From NCBI GenBank assembly GCA_023212725.1, contig JALBYF010000026.1:1-64000 (forward strand): DNA of 64,000 nt, in the 5' to 3' direction. How positions within the stretch are numbered: the stretch's first letter is position 1; every line of letters begins with the position of its first letter. This DNA comes from Tranzscheliella williamsii. Lineage: Eukaryota; Basidiomycota; Ustilaginomycetes; Ustilaginales; Ustilaginaceae. Below the pieces are notes generated by a model that worked only from the letters and a program-made list of their open reading frames with translations, was not told where the DNA came from and did not search any database. The translations under genes and the position numbers were made by a program. Positions 1-10,785 of the stretch are shown here, piece after piece.

Positions 1-89
1 TCACTTGAGATTTAGTATCAACTTGCATTAGGTAAACTATCGCCATCTACTGTGAACGTCATATCCTACCAAAGCGCATTGACCACCAG

Positions 90-461
90 ATGCACAAGTT
101 TAACATGCGATGCCACAGCGATGGGGTAACACTCCTCGGATGGAAAGCTGAGACGTTGTCTGGCAGTCAGTTATCGAGCCTCTACGGAGGAGATGGCCGG
201 CCTCGCGAAGAGGCACACAAACGCGAAAGCCTTGACGGCTCAGACTGGGATTCGGACGGCGAAAGCGACAGCTTCGCCTTCGACATATCGAGCGACGAAC
301 TCGCCGAAGAAAGGGGGCGAAAAAGGAGCCGCGCGATGCCTTATATGCGTGCGATGCTGGCGGAGGCATTAAACACGCACCCGGTCTCCTCAACTTCAAG
401 CTCGTCGGGCACTTTGATCGCTTCGGCCAACACAGAGGGCGACTCCATCCACAAACCTTGA
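90..461 (+). CDS. Possible small acidic hypothetical protein, or last exon of a gene entering from the left
   Basis: An ATG-initiated frame of 123 residues ends at a TGA at 459-461. I do not recognise it. It has a Ser/Asp/Glu-rich stretch around residues 50-72, then a basic patch (RGRKRSR) and a Ser/Thr-rich tail. The acidic-then-basic make-up and the use of G/C-ending codons over about 230-430 look protein-like. There is no homology argument, and the first 40 residues are less convincing. It could be the C-terminal exon of a gene that starts left of the window, with position 90 only an internal Met. It runs tail to tail with the DDR48-like gene that ends at 701. Treat as tentative. Confidence 0.3.
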   Translation: MHKFNMRCHSDGVTLLGWKAETLSGSQLSSLYGGDGRPREEAHKRESLDGSDWDSDGESDSFAFDISSDELAEERGRKRSRAMPYMRAMLAEALNTHPVSSTSSSSGTLIASANTEGDSIHKP

Positions 462-700
462 CACCACCAGCCTTTCACACACATCCACATTGTTTCCACG
501 TCTTTCGCATAGTCAGCATTACCTGTTAGTCCAGCCCACGCACAATGTACTCGCATTGTCAGCGTTGCCCGTTCGGCCAAGCCTCACACACATTGTGTCC
601 ACGTCTTTCGCATCGTCAGATCAAGAACAACGTATGCATTCAATTGATAGCCATGTCAATAGTAGAAAGCGGAATAAGAGCCATCTGAAGGGGGCGGTCT

Positions 701-1387
701 CTAGTAATCGTTGCGGTTGTTGTTGCTGCTTCCATAGCTGTCGTTGTTGTCGTTGTTGTTGCTGCTTCCGTAGCTGTCGTTGTTGTTGCTGCTACCAAAG
801 CCGCCCGAGGACGAGTTGTTGTTGTCTTCTCGGCCAGAGGAGCCGTAGCTGTCCTGGTTGTCTCGGCCGGAAGAGCCGTAGGCATCGTTGCCACCGCGGT
901 TGGAGTCATTGCCCGAGGACCCGAAAGAGTCGGTGTTGCCGCCTCGTCCGCCGGAGGAGCCGTACGAGTCGTTGTCGTTACCTCCTCGACCGGATGAACC
1001 GTACGAGTCATTGTCTTTGTTACCGCCAAAGCCACCCGCCGAGGTTTGGTTGCTGCTACCATAGCTGTCGCTGTCGTTGCTGCTGCCAAAGCCGCCCGAG
1101 GAAGAGTTGTTGTTGCTGCCGTAGCTGTCGTTGTTGTTGTTGTTGCTGCCGTAGCTGTCGTTGTTGTTGTTGCCGCTGCCGTAGCTGTCGTTGTTGTTGC
1201 TGCTGCCAAAGCCGCCCGAGGAAGAGTTGTTGTTGCTGCCGTAGCTGTCGTTGTTGTTGTTGCTTCCGTAGCTGTCGTTGTCGTTGCTGCCCTGGTTGTT
1301 GCTCTTGTTGCCGCCGAAGCCGCTGAGCATCTCCTTGCCCTGATCGGAGGAGGCGAACTCCTTGGCCTTGTTGACGAAGTTCTCCAT
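701..1387 (-). CDS. DDR48-like low-complexity stress protein (SYG/N repeats)
   Basis: A 228-residue protein read on the minus strand. It has a short conserved-looking head (MENFVNKAKEFASSDQGKEM) followed by about 190 residues of Asn/Ser/Gly/Asp/Tyr repeats. The main units are variants of NDSYGSNN, alternating with SSSGGFGSSN blocks. This composition matches the fungal DDR48 type of proteins, which are induced by DNA damage, heat and osmotic stress; their molecular role is poorly defined. The repeats are hydrophilic and surely disordered, with no membrane segment. A TATA element lies about 100 bases upstream of the ATG, which fits an inducible gene. The underlying triplet repeats (GTT/GCT-type) make the length likely to vary between strains. 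Assignment rests on composition and the N-terminal helix only. Confidence 0.75.
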   Translation of the reverse strand: MENFVNKAKEFASSDQGKEMLSGFGGNKSNNQGSNDNDSYGSNNNNDSYGSNNNSSSGGFGSSNNNDSYGSGNNNNDSYGSNNNNNDSYGSNNNSSSGGFGSSNDSDSYGSSNQTSAGGFGGNKDNDSYGSSGRGGNDNDSYGSSGGRGGNTDSFGSSGNDSNRGGNDAYGSSGRDNQDSYGSSGREDNNNSSSGGFGSSNNNDSYGSSNNNDNNDSYGSSNNNRNDY

Positions 1388-1486
1388 TGTGTATGGGTAT
1401 TAGTATGGACTTTGAGACGGGGCAGAAATTAGAAGGCTGGGAGAAACGGTGTTCGAGGGATGCGGTCAAGAAGGGCCACGAGCTGG

Positions 1487-1494
1487 TATATATA
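1487..1494 (-). promoter_or_regulatory. TATA box of the DDR48-like gene
   Basis: A perfect 8-base TATATATA lies 100 bases upstream of the ATG at 1387. It is palindromic, but the only gene start at a suitable distance is the minus-strand DDR48-like gene. Most other genes in the window lack so clear a TATA element, so this promoter looks regulated rather than housekeeping. Confidence 0.5.
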
Positions 1495-4400
1495 GCTGCG
1501 ATATGGGAGCGTCTCTGGGCCGCTTGCTGTGCAACAGAAAGAAGGCTTCGGGGACAGGCCCCAACAGCTGGAGCCCGCCTGCGATGTTTGCGAAACATTC
1601 GTTCGCTCCCAAGCCGGCACGTTGGAGGCCGCTTTCGCTCCCAGACTACACTGTCCATATGCTTGCAGGTGCACGACGGCCGTGACAGCGCGACCAACAC
1701 TTAGACATCTATAGCACGGTAGCAGCACAGCGGAGTATGAAGAGTTGGCGTCTGAGAAGCCGTCCGTGCGCGTTCCCACAGGCAAAGCAGCGGTTCCCTC
1801 CACCTTCACGGGACTTCGCATTCATTTTCCTATTCATATTTCAATTCAGATTATCATTCACAGTTGCGATGTTATTCCATGATCTCATTTACAGCTGAGA
1901 TGTTATTATTGGCACCGCTTGGGCCGTTTTGGGCCTCGCCTCAAATTGCGGGAGTCGCGGCCCGCTGATGGCCAACGTTCGTCGGCTGCGTGTTCATGGC
2001 GGGCCACGACTTACCCAATCGAGACCGAAAGTCGCGCTCCCGCTTCCTTCTTAGGTTTGATTGGCTACGACAAAGCGCATGCTGCCTCTACCACCTCTGC
2101 AAGCGAACTGCCGACGATGCTGACGCAGGCTCAACCGACAGGGCAGCTGTTGCTCGTAATTAGAGCTCTCTTCGTGTCATCAGAGCGTCTGCCCGTTTCG
2201 CTGACCCGCTGCGACATCTGCAGGACTCACTGCTGGCGAGGCCTGCATGGCCCCCGGGCCATTGCAGCTCCGCTTCCTCATTCTCGCAATCCTTGCCTTC
2301 TGCAGTCTCGCTTACGACACACTCGCTACCAGAATCGGCCCGTCACCTTCGTCATCGCTAGAGAATGCCCGCGAAGGTCAAGTTGATATAGCACCGCTAC
2401 CTCGTGTGTTCTATCTCGGCTCGCAAACCAGGGGGCCGCGCTGAGAATACTACAGTGGCAAAGCACGCCATCGTCCGCCGTGCCTTTGATGCTCGCGTAT
2501 ATTTGCTAGGGCCCCACTTAGGATAATCTCCTATAATAGACTCTTCCGACAGGCTTCTGGAGCGCTGGCCGGACCATGGCGGGCGCCACATTGCAAGGCC
2601 GTGTGGAGCTGGGACCTCTGCAGGGTAAAAACAACACCTGCCACCTCGTAGGGCAATTGCACACGGGCTCTGCGAAGGAGCCGAGCACTTGCCCTCCATC
2701 GTACGGTCTTTTGAGGAACGGGGTTGTGTGGGAAGCCTAGACGCTGCTGAAAAGGTTGCGCCAGTGCCTAATGAAGGCGGTGCGGCTCTGTCCACGAAAA
2801 AGGCCAAGTTGGCTTGCATCCTATCTGTTAAATTATGTCGTTCGGTAAGCCATTTTCCGATAGCCTCCCCGATGGGTTTCGGCTTAGGCGAAAGTAAGAT
2901 AGCCGTGTCCCACTCGGACGATAGCATTAGACATGTGTCTTGCCCGGATGCCTCCTGTAGGCCACCTGTCGATCTGCGCACATGGGTGAAGCTGTGTAGA
3001 TCGGCATTTCACCACTACATCCCTGGACGTTAGGTCGATACTGTGGAGTTATCCCTTTACACGTCCTGACGGTGTTGATGGGGCTTCGATGAGCAAAGTG
3101 ATCGAGAAGCGATCGCTTCGACCGGTGTGGAACCGAAAGCGTTTTGGAGATCGCGCGATATGAGTAGATCAGGCAAAGTGGAATTACCGCGTTGCGCAGA
3201 ACAGCATAACCACTAATCATTACCGTGGGAGTCGCGCGTTCGACCTAGGACGTCGAACCTTTCAGAATACCTGCTGCGATTTGTAGCCAGCATTTACCTG
3301 CGTCGTCGACGTAGTGCCATGTATGGATCCCTGCACGCTAAGTCAAGGGGATCTCACTGGACATTCATGATTGCCACCCGCCGGGGAAGGATATGGCGGT
3401 TTCAGGTTACGATCTGACAAGCAGATCCTGACCCATGTCAAGGAGTAGCAGAGACCGCGTCCCTTTTTCGCTCCCATTTTTGGGCCCTATTTGTGACACT
3501 ATTTAATTATTAACTACAGGCAATTTTGGTTCTACGATAGATGCTTGCCATGCAAACGGATGTCAAGCGGTGCACGACATTCAAACGTGGATCGGCGACG
3601 TCCTCGAGCTAAGGAATGGTGGGCATTTCAGTCACGGGCACAGACATCGTCGCGCAGTTGCGCTCGCTGTGCTTCGAACCCGCCACGTCATCCCTCTCAT
3701 GTGCTTTGCCGCGCCGGGTGCGATCACGCGCGAAACGCAGGCCTCTACAGGAGACTGTATCTCGCACGCCACAAAGGATGGCTAGGTGGATGACCCCGAC
3801 AGCGCTCGAGTACCTCTTTCTCGGCATGTGCTTGAGCTGCGTGACCGAGTCACAGTAACTCAGACCGACGTCAGGGGCTGTCTGGCTGCTGCAGATCAAT
3901 ACCAGCGGATACTCTGAGGGCAAACGCAACCGTAAGTACGGCACGCCGGTGGAAACCACGTACTACTACGGTACTGCCTCGTAATGTGCTCTCGCCCTCC
4001 TCACAAGTGCAGCCGGGTTTGGCTTGGCTCCAACTAGAAAGCCTTGAGCCAAACCGTGACTTGGAGGGTGAACTGCGCTTCGGTTTGAATTCCAATACCG
4101 CCGCACGTCGCCGCTCGCGCCTCTCGGAAATTGGAAATCACGCAGGATAACTACTACTTCTTCTATGAGGTTGGAGGCAGAGGTGGAAGCGTGACTACGC
4201 AGGCGGAGCAGGGGAAGAAAAAAAATGCAGATGCGAAAAGTGCAAGTCAGCGGCTCTCTAACAGAGCAGGATGGGGTCGAGCGAGACGAGACGGAGGTCA
4301 TCGCATTCCGACCGGAGCGCTGGCCGATGAAATTAGAACCAAAACGACGTGGTAGCCCAGCTGAAGGGCGCCCGCCATCAAGCATTGTGATTGAGCATTT

Positions 4401-4540
4401 GGCGCGAGGTCCAGCTCAATCAGCGATTCATGGATGTGAATCTAATCCAAACCAGCTTACAAGAAGCGCCACGGCCCGGCTGATTCGCACGCTGTGGTTG
4501 GCTCCAAACCAGGTCGCGGCGCAGCAGCATCAGCCAGTAC

Positions 4541-4578
4541 ACCACCACCACCAACACCACCACCATCACCACCATCAC
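4541..4578. repeat. CAC/CAT trinucleotide microsatellite
   Basis: About a dozen CAC/CAT/AAC triplets in a row, about 0.5 kb upstream of the INO80 start. In one plus-strand frame they would encode a His run, but that frame lacks other coding signs, so I read it as a simple repeat in a promoter or leader. Confidence 0.7.
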
Positions 4579-4966
4579 GCCACTGTCCATCACGCTTACC
4601 ATATCGACACTCTCCGTTTGTGCCGGCACATTCACCTTAGCGCCTGCTCCCACCTCTCGGTTCTCTCACCATTCCTCTTCTCCGCATCTGCATCCTCCTT
4701 AGGTTCACTTAGCAACACGCTGCTTACGCAGCCGCTGGGTCTCTACGCAGCTAGGCCTGGTCGTCCGCCGGTTGGCGCACTTTGCTGCCAGTCAGGTGCA
4801 ACCTTTCAAATAAGCCTGCCGATCGTGGCTGTGCCGGCGATGGAGTGCTGAGCCGAACGACTGCAATTCCAGCTAGTGCGATCTGGCTTCTATCCTACCT
4901 GGTGATCATCGGGCTCACTCAAGCGACTCGCTTTTTCTTTCTCCCTTTAGTGAGGACGCCTGCCCG

Positions 4967-4990
4967 CTAATCGCGCATCTAATCGCGCAT
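4967..4990. repeat. 12-base perfect tandem duplication
   Basis: Two adjacent copies of the unit CTAATCGCGCAT, ending 59 bases upstream of the INO80 ATG, so probably in its 5' leader. No function is evident. Confidence 0.8.
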
Positions 4991-5049
4991 CTGCCTCTTT
5001 GTCTTAGTCGGCAATCAACGCGAAGCCTCTGCGGAGCAACAGCATCACA

Positions 5050-8000
5050 ATGAGCGGGGACGACAGGTATGCATCCTATCGCTATGCTGGCCGCCCGGCT
5101 GCATATGCCGAAGGTGACGACGCCAGATACTCGACTTCCGTAAAGCCTTTAGCCCCATCTCATACTTATATGCGGGAATCCGCAGCAGAGGTCTACGATG
5201 CGAGGTATTCAGATAGAGCCCATCCCGCTTACAACCGCGACCAGCGCTACAGTCCTCCGGCCACCGGTCCACAAGCTTCATTGTCCTACAGACAAGCCCC
5301 AGCCGTGGCTCGGTACAAGGACGAGATGCCAACACGGGGGGCCGAGTTTGCCCGGTATCAACAGCATCCAGACGCATATCGAGTCGTGGAAGATCCCAGA
5401 ATGCATGCGGATGCCAGTGCATCATATAGACAAGAGTTGCACCGATGGGAGGACGAGCAAGATGACAGGGTGCTTGCCGCCCGTCGGCCCCTCGCTGGGC
5501 GTGAAGCGGAATACGGCAGGATGGCAGCATCCGACTATGAGCCCTACCACACCAGAGCCGAGCCTATTGTACCTGCCGACCGACATCGCTTTGGCGCTTC
5601 GGGCCGTCCTTCCAATGGTCACGAGCGGTATAGCAGGGAGATCCAGCCGTCCTATCGCCGACCCGCGCCTCGATCGCCGGAGCAGGCATCTCGCTCTGTG
5701 TCGAACGGCTACGCTCACCCTGACCCGCGTCATGCGCGGGACTACGATGCAGACATCCGCCACCTGCCCGACGCTGTAGCTGCCGAGGCAGCCTCCGACA
5801 GCCTTCCCAGGCCATCCATGTCCATCTCAAACATGCTCAACGACCGGGCTGCCAGAGCAGGCGGCGAAAGTCCTGTCCACTCTACCCCTTTGAAGCCCAC
5901 ACACGATCAGGATTTTACCCTGTTTGAGAAGCGAGGAGACCCTCGCGTTTCTCGGTTGGAATATGACCCTACAAGAGAACATGAGACTTATTCGCTCTCA
6001 GCTGCGGTGACACCAGCATCCCGAGTACCAGCCAACAAAGGCGACAGAACTGACGTCGTCTCCGAGCAAGAAGCTAAGCCCACCCACATCCGTTCGAGGG
6101 ATGTCGCCGGGACCGCTTCAACGGCGCAGCGAATCACCACCGGCAGTTCTCGTGCCAAGCTTGAAGACGAGGATCCGTCAATTCCCCATCGCAATGCGCA
6201 AACAGCAAAGCTTGACGCCAGGAAGGCTTCCCACGAGCCATCCCTCCCAGCGCCTAGCAGAGTACCAGGTCCTGCTGGGAATTCAGAGGAAAGCAAATCT
6301 GCGAGCCCTGTTGCAGTCAAGTCAGGCAACGTCAGAGCAGCTCTCAAGCTGCGCAACAATCCATTACCACCCAGTAAGAGTGCTGCCAACTTTGTTGCAC
6401 CTCCTCCCCCTACAAAGAAAACCCGCGATGCTGATGGCTGGGAGAGCGACCTGTCGACGGAAGAGAATCGTCCTCTCTGGCAAGCTGAGTACGATGACTA
6501 TGTTTACGACATCCAGGAAAGGATGCGGTTGATCGAGGAGGCATACGAGCTCACACTCTACGAGAAGCGGGCGGAAGTGGAGAAACGCTTGGCACGAGCC
6601 TACGAAGGACGTCACTATGCGGTCTTACGACGTATTCGAATGCGGGAGCAACAGGAAGCATCGCAGCGTGATGTCCTGCGCCGCGAAGATCATGTTCGTC
6701 AGCAAAGAGATCACGAGATCGAAATGGAGTTACTCGGCACGCTGAGCGACGGTCAGCTGGGGGGAGGCAAGACCAAAACGAAAAAGAAGGTAACTCGTGA
6801 CCCAGTAGACGCCGCGGCAGAGGATGACACAGCGCAACAGGACGAAGACGATGACAGCGACGACGTCGCACTTGCGGACATCGCCGCACGTGCGAATGGC
6901 ATCAAGTCTGGTAACGTTATCAAGCTCAAGAGAAGCAAACTCAAAGGCTCTGCAGCAGACAACAAGAGCAAAAAGAGACGGCTGGACAATGGTCATATGG
7001 CTTCCTCGCCTGCTCCAGGGTCGGAGACTGATTCTGTCCTTGCCGACCTTAACGCTGCTACTGACGGCGACTATTCGAGGTTTAGAGATGGAGACGATAG
7101 CATGTTCGCTTCTCGGCAAGGTTCTCCCACCGACGAGACCAGTTTTGCGCTTGACCTTGACGCTTCCGGGAAGGTGCCGATCGACTCTCGAAGAGCCCAG
7201 CAGCTCGAAGACGCGCACAAGCGAATCTGGAGCACTATTGCAAGACGAGATGTTCCAAAGGTCTATCGAACCGTACTGCAGAGCGCTTCAAGCAAGGCAA
7301 TGTACTGGCGGAGGCTATCAAGCGTCGTACAACGAGAGGCCAAGCGAGGCGCCGCTCGAAACAACAAGACGGTCAAAGACGTCCAGCTTCGTGCTCGCAA
7401 AGTGATGCGAGAAGTGCTTGTCTTCTGGAAGAAGAATGAGAAGGAGGAGCGAGAGCTGCGCAAAAAAGCAGAGAGAGAGGCTGTCGAGAAGGCCAAGAAA
7501 GAGGAAGAGATGCGGGAGGCCAAACGGCAGGCACGAAAGCTTAACTTCTTGATTTCGCAGACCGAGCTATACAGTCACTTTGTCGGCAGCAAACTCAAGA
7601 CATCCGAGGCCGAAGATTCTGAGGAGACAGCTGGCAGCAACAAGATCATCGATGCAGATGCTCAGCCATCGGATGCTACCGTACCGCCTATCCACCCTCA
7701 TTCTGAACTGGCTAGCGCCGAGGCGAAACTGGCGGAGCTGGACGAAATCGATTTCGACGACGAGGACGAGAGCAACTTGCGAGCTCACGCAGCCAGGAAT
7801 GCACAAGAAGCGGTCCGCCTTGCTAAGGAAAAGGCACAGGCGTTCGACGCTGTCGCTGCAGAAGAGCGAAGGAAGAATGAGGCAGCAGCACGCGAGCGCG
7901 AAGGGGCCGATTCGAACGGGCCGAGCGGCCCAGGCAAACAGATCGAAGAAAAGGATCTTGGCAAAGCTTTCGATTCGGACGACATGAACTTCCTCAACCC

Positions 8001-10785
8001 CACGTCAATGGGTCAGACGGAGATCAAGCAGCCTAAGATGCTCACCTGCCAGCTGAAAGAGTATCAGCTGAAGGGCCTCAATTGGCTTGCCAACCTATAC
8101 GAGCAAGGTATCAATGGCATTTTGGCAGACGAGATGGGTCTCGGAAAGACAGTACAGTCGATCTCGCTTATGGCCTACCTTGCTGAGGTGCACGACATCT
8201 GGGGCCCCTTCCTCGTCATTGCGCCCGCGTCGACGCTGCACAATTGGCAGCAGGAGATCAGCAAGTTTGTGCCAACTTTGAAGGCTTTGCCGTACTGGGG
8301 CAATGTGAAGGATCGAGCGGTGCTGCGCAAGTTCTGGAACCGAAAGCAGATATCGTACAATCGTGACGCTCCTTTCCACGTCCTCGTCACCAGCTATCAG
8401 CTTGTTGTTTCGGACGAAAAATACTTCCAGCGTGTAAAGTGGCAGTATATGGTTCTTGATGAGGCTCAAGCGATCAAGTCCTCGTCGAGTATTCGTTGGA
8501 AGACTCTTCTCGGCTTTAATTGCCGGAACCGACTGCTTCTCACTGGTACGCCGGTTCAAAACTCCATGCAAGAACTTTGGGCGCTGCTGCACTTCATCAT
8601 GCCGTCGCTGTTCGACTCCCACGATGAGTTCAGCGAGTGGTTCTCCAAGGACATCGAGAGCCATGCCGAGCAAAAGGGAACACTAAACGAGCACCAGCTA
8701 CGACGTCTCCACATGATCCTCAAACCTTTCATGCTCCGCCGTATTAAGAAGAACGTGCAGAACGAGCTCGGCGATAAGATCGAGATCGACCTCTTCTGCG
8801 ACCTTAGCGCTCGCCAAAAGATGCTGTATCGCGGTCTTCGATCCAATGTTTCGGTCGCAGAGTTGATGGACAGAGCCACTTCCAATGACGAGGCTGGCCT
8901 CAAGAGTTTGATGAACCTGGTGATGCAGTTCCGCAAGGTTTGCAATCATCCAGAATTGTTCGAGCGAGCGGATGTACGAGCACCGTTCGCCTTTGCCGGC
9001 TTTGCCCACTCGGGTTCTCTTGCCAGAGAAGGCGACCTTCTCCAACTACCAGACTCGACCAACTCTCTGATCGAGATGCGGATACCGAAATTGCTCGTCC
9101 GAGACGGCGGTATTCTTGAGGTTCCTAGCGAGAAGACTTCGAAGGGCTTCGATACTGGCTACCTCGAAAATCTTCTGAACGTTTGGCGAGCTCCGTACAT
9201 CCACGAGTCATTGAAGCAGAAGAACTCTGCCTTTGCATCTTTGTCCCTCATCGGCGTCGCTCCAGGCGATGCAGAGCAAGCCTTTCACGGAGACCGTGTC
9301 AGATCGCTTCTAAAGACGGCAGCTCAGGAACGGCGTTGGCGTTCGATCGAACGATATGCTGCCGATGATGAATTCGGTGCCTCGGTCCTGAGGCCTATCG
9401 CAAAGGTGCTGCGACCGATTCCCTCCAATTCAGGGAGATCCCCATCACAGCTCATGCCGTTGGAGGAGGTGGCTACCGACTACCGCCGCCACTCGTACCT
9501 CGCCAAAGATTCGGCGCGGGCGGTGGTTGCACCCGCTGTCGCTCCGCCCATTCGCTTATACAGCAACGATGGACCTTTCATGCAGTCTCAAGAGATCATC
9601 TACAAGGATCCCAGACTCTCTGCCGTCCTTTTCGGTCTCTCGCCGGATGGTCGCGAATCTGTGGATCGGGTTGAAGCAATGCAACAAGAATTGCCAGACG
9701 TACCCCCGCAAGGTGTCGTACCAAATTCCTCCATCGATCAGCTACCGTACAATGGCATGCAAGTACCACAGATGAACAAGCTTATCGTTGATTCGACGAA
9801 GCTTGCCAAACTGGATGAACTGCTCCGCCACCTCAAGGCCAACGGACACAGAGTTCTGATCTACTTTCAAATGACGAGGATGATCGATCTCATGGAAGAA
9901 TACCTGATCTATCGTCAGTACAAGTACCTGCGCCTCGATGGTGCCTCGAAGATCTCGGATCGACGAGACATGGTGACAGACTGGCAGACAAAGCCGGAAT
10001 TGTTCATCTTCTTGCTTTCGACGCGAGCGGGTGGTCTGGGTATCAATCTGACGGCAGCGGACACGGTGATTTTCTATGATCACGACTGGAATCCATCCAA
10101 CGACTCGCAGGCCATGGATCGGGCGCATCGTCTTGGGCAGACCAAGCAGGTTACTGTCTACCGACTGATCACCAAAGGCACTATTGACGAACGGATCGTG
10201 CGGCTGGCGAGAAACAAGAAGGAGGTACAGGATATCGTCGTTGGCAACAAAGCCTACAGCGAAACAGGCATGGCCAAGCCGCAGGAGATTGTCTCGTTAC
10301 TGCTTGACGATGACGAGTTGGCCGAGTCGATGCTGCGGAAGAAGCAGGCGGAGGAGGCTCAGACAGCGCAGGACAAGGCAGACTCGGCGCGCGCCATGCA
10401 TGCTAAGCGGCGTCTGAACAAAGACCGGGCTGCTGCTGCTGCCGCCGCTCAATCGCCAGCGCCTACGGGCCTAGATTGGGCGCTGGAAGACGATGAGGAC
10501 GACTTCTTCGGTGCACGTCCGCCTACCAAAGCCGATGCGACGGACACGGCCGAAACCACTCCACAGCCACAGGTGATGAGGAGAAAGCCAGTATCCGTGC
10601 CAAAGGGGGGACTTGTTAGTGAGGCCGGGTCAGAACGGATGACACCGATTGATCTGGACGGCGAGGAGGCCGGAGCACCTGCAACAGAGGCCTCCCCTTC
10701 CGCGTCCAGGTCGGCCGGCAAACGCAAGCCGAAGAGCCATCGAAAGAAGACCGTCGAGGAACTGGCAGGTCTCGATCTGGACTGA
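5050..10785 (+). CDS. INO80: INO80 chromatin-remodelling ATPase
   Basis: An intronless 1911-residue Snf2-family ATPase, the catalytic subunit of the nuclear INO80 complex that slides nucleosomes and exchanges H2A.Z. Residues 1-500 are Tyr/Arg/Ser-rich and disordered. Residues 718-850 carry the DBINO/HSA-type region (YWRRLSSVVQREAKRG, then a basic coiled helix ending in FLISQTELYSHF), which binds Arp4, Arp8 and actin. The first RecA lobe follows with Walker A LADEMGLGKT near residue 1024 and the DEAQ box near 1137, which is the INO80 variant of DEAH. A long insertion separates the lobes, as is typical of this family. The second lobe carries VIFYDHDWNPSNDSQAMDRA and AHRLGQ. The tail is acidic, then basic. 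No other family shares the DBINO block, so the name is secure. ATG at 5050 is the first in frame after the leader. Confidence 0.97.
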   Translation: MSGDDRYASYRYAGRPAAYAEGDDARYSTSVKPLAPSHTYMRESAAEVYDARYSDRAHPAYNRDQRYSPPATGPQASLSYRQAPAVARYKDEMPTRGAEFARYQQHPDAYRVVEDPRMHADASASYRQELHRWEDEQDDRVLAARRPLAGREAEYGRMAASDYEPYHTRAEPIVPADRHRFGASGRPSNGHERYSREIQPSYRRPAPRSPEQASRSVSNGYAHPDPRHARDYDADIRHLPDAVAAEAASDSLPRPSMSISNMLNDRAARAGGESPVHSTPLKPTHDQDFTLFEKRGDPRVSRLEYDPTREHETYSLSAAVTPASRVPANKGDRTDVVSEQEAKPTHIRSRDVAGTASTAQRITTGSSRAKLEDEDPSIPHRNAQTAKLDARKASHEPSLPAPSRVPGPAGNSEESKSASPVAVKSGNVRAALKLRNNPLPPSKSAANFVAPPPPTKKTRDADGWESDLSTEENRPLWQAEYDDYVYDIQERMRLIEEAYELTLYEKRAEVEKRLARAYEGRHYAVLRRIRMREQQEASQRDVLRREDHVRQQRDHEIEMELLGTLSDGQLGGGKTKTKKKVTRDPVDAAAEDDTAQQDEDDDSDDVALADIAARANGIKSGNVIKLKRSKLKGSAADNKSKKRRLDNGHMASSPAPGSETDSVLADLNAATDGDYSRFRDGDDSMFASRQGSPTDETSFALDLDASGKVPIDSRRAQQLEDAHKRIWSTIARRDVPKVYRTVLQSASSKAMYWRRLSSVVQREAKRGAARNNKTVKDVQLRARKVMREVLVFWKKNEKEERELRKKAEREAVEKAKKEEEMREAKRQARKLNFLISQTELYSHFVGSKLKTSEAEDSEETAGSNKIIDADAQPSDATVPPIHPHSELASAEAKLAELDEIDFDDEDESNLRAHAARNAQEAVRLAKEKAQAFDAVAAEERRKNEAAAREREGADSNGPSGPGKQIEEKDLGKAFDSDDMNFLNPTSMGQTEIKQPKMLTCQLKEYQLKGLNWLANLYEQGINGILADEMGLGKTVQSISLMAYLAEVHDIWGPFLVIAPASTLHNWQQEISKFVPTLKALPYWGNVKDRAVLRKFWNRKQISYNRDAPFHVLVTSYQLVVSDEKYFQRVKWQYMVLDEAQAIKSSSSIRWKTLLGFNCRNRLLLTGTPVQNSMQELWALLHFIMPSLFDSHDEFSEWFSKDIESHAEQKGTLNEHQLRRLHMILKPFMLRRIKKNVQNELGDKIEIDLFCDLSARQKMLYRGLRSNVSVAELMDRATSNDEAGLKSLMNLVMQFRKVCNHPELFERADVRAPFAFAGFAHSGSLAREGDLLQLPDSTNSLIEMRIPKLLVRDGGILEVPSEKTSKGFDTGYLENLLNVWRAPYIHESLKQKNSAFASLSLIGVAPGDAEQAFHGDRVRSLLKTAAQERRWRSIERYAADDEFGASVLRPIAKVLRPIPSNSGRSPSQLMPLEEVATDYRRHSYLAKDSARAVVAPAVAPPIRLYSNDGPFMQSQEIIYKDPRLSAVLFGLSPDGRESVDRVEAMQQELPDVPPQGVVPNSSIDQLPYNGMQVPQMNKLIVDSTKLAKLDELLRHLKANGHRVLIYFQMTRMIDLMEEYLIYRQYKYLRLDGASKISDRRDMVTDWQTKPELFIFLLSTRAGGLGINLTAADTVIFYDHDWNPSNDSQAMDRAHRLGQTKQVTVYRLITKGTIDERIVRLARNKKEVQDIVVGNKAYSETGMAKPQEIVSLLLDDDELAESMLRKKQAEEAQTAQDKADSARAMHAKRRLNKDRAAAAAAAQSPAPTGLDWALEDDEDDFFGARPPTKADATDTAETTPQPQVMRRKPVSVPKGGLVSEAGSERMTPIDLDGEEAGAPATEASPSASRSAGKRKPKSHRKKTVEELAGLDLD

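Larger units (their letters stand above)
1388..5049. other. Large intergenic region between the DDR48-like gene and INO80
   Basis: 3.66 kb with no secure gene. It contains the divergent promoters of the DDR48-like gene (minus) and INO80 (plus). Between them I see an ATG frame at 2247-2444 with a signal-peptide-like start and an open frame at 2629-3033 (see findings). There is a 7-base inverted repeat at 3238-3258 and an AT-rich patch at about 3480-3540. A CAC/CAT microsatellite lies at about 4541-4578, and a 12-base tandem duplication at 4967-4990 just before INO80. The last 300 bases before the INO80 ATG are pyrimidine-rich, as in a leader. Confidence 0.6.

Noticed and set aside
490..1326. 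Cys/Arg-rich plus-strand frame of 278 codons
   Set aside because: It is the antisense reading of the DDR48-like repeats; the Cys and Arg runs come from the triplet repeat and it has no ATG-supported gene structure.
3670..3700. tRNA-like B-box (GGGTTCGAAGC on the minus strand)
   Set aside because: The bases flanking the loop cannot form a T-stem, and no matching acceptor stem or A-box is found at tRNA distance. Other GTTCGA occurrences (for example 1448, 3238, 17540, 23440) fail in the same way or are coding.
4225..4851. Plus-strand frame of about 208 codons with a His run
   Set aside because: The His run is the CAC/CAT microsatellite; the rest lacks domain or codon signal and lies in the INO80 upstream region.
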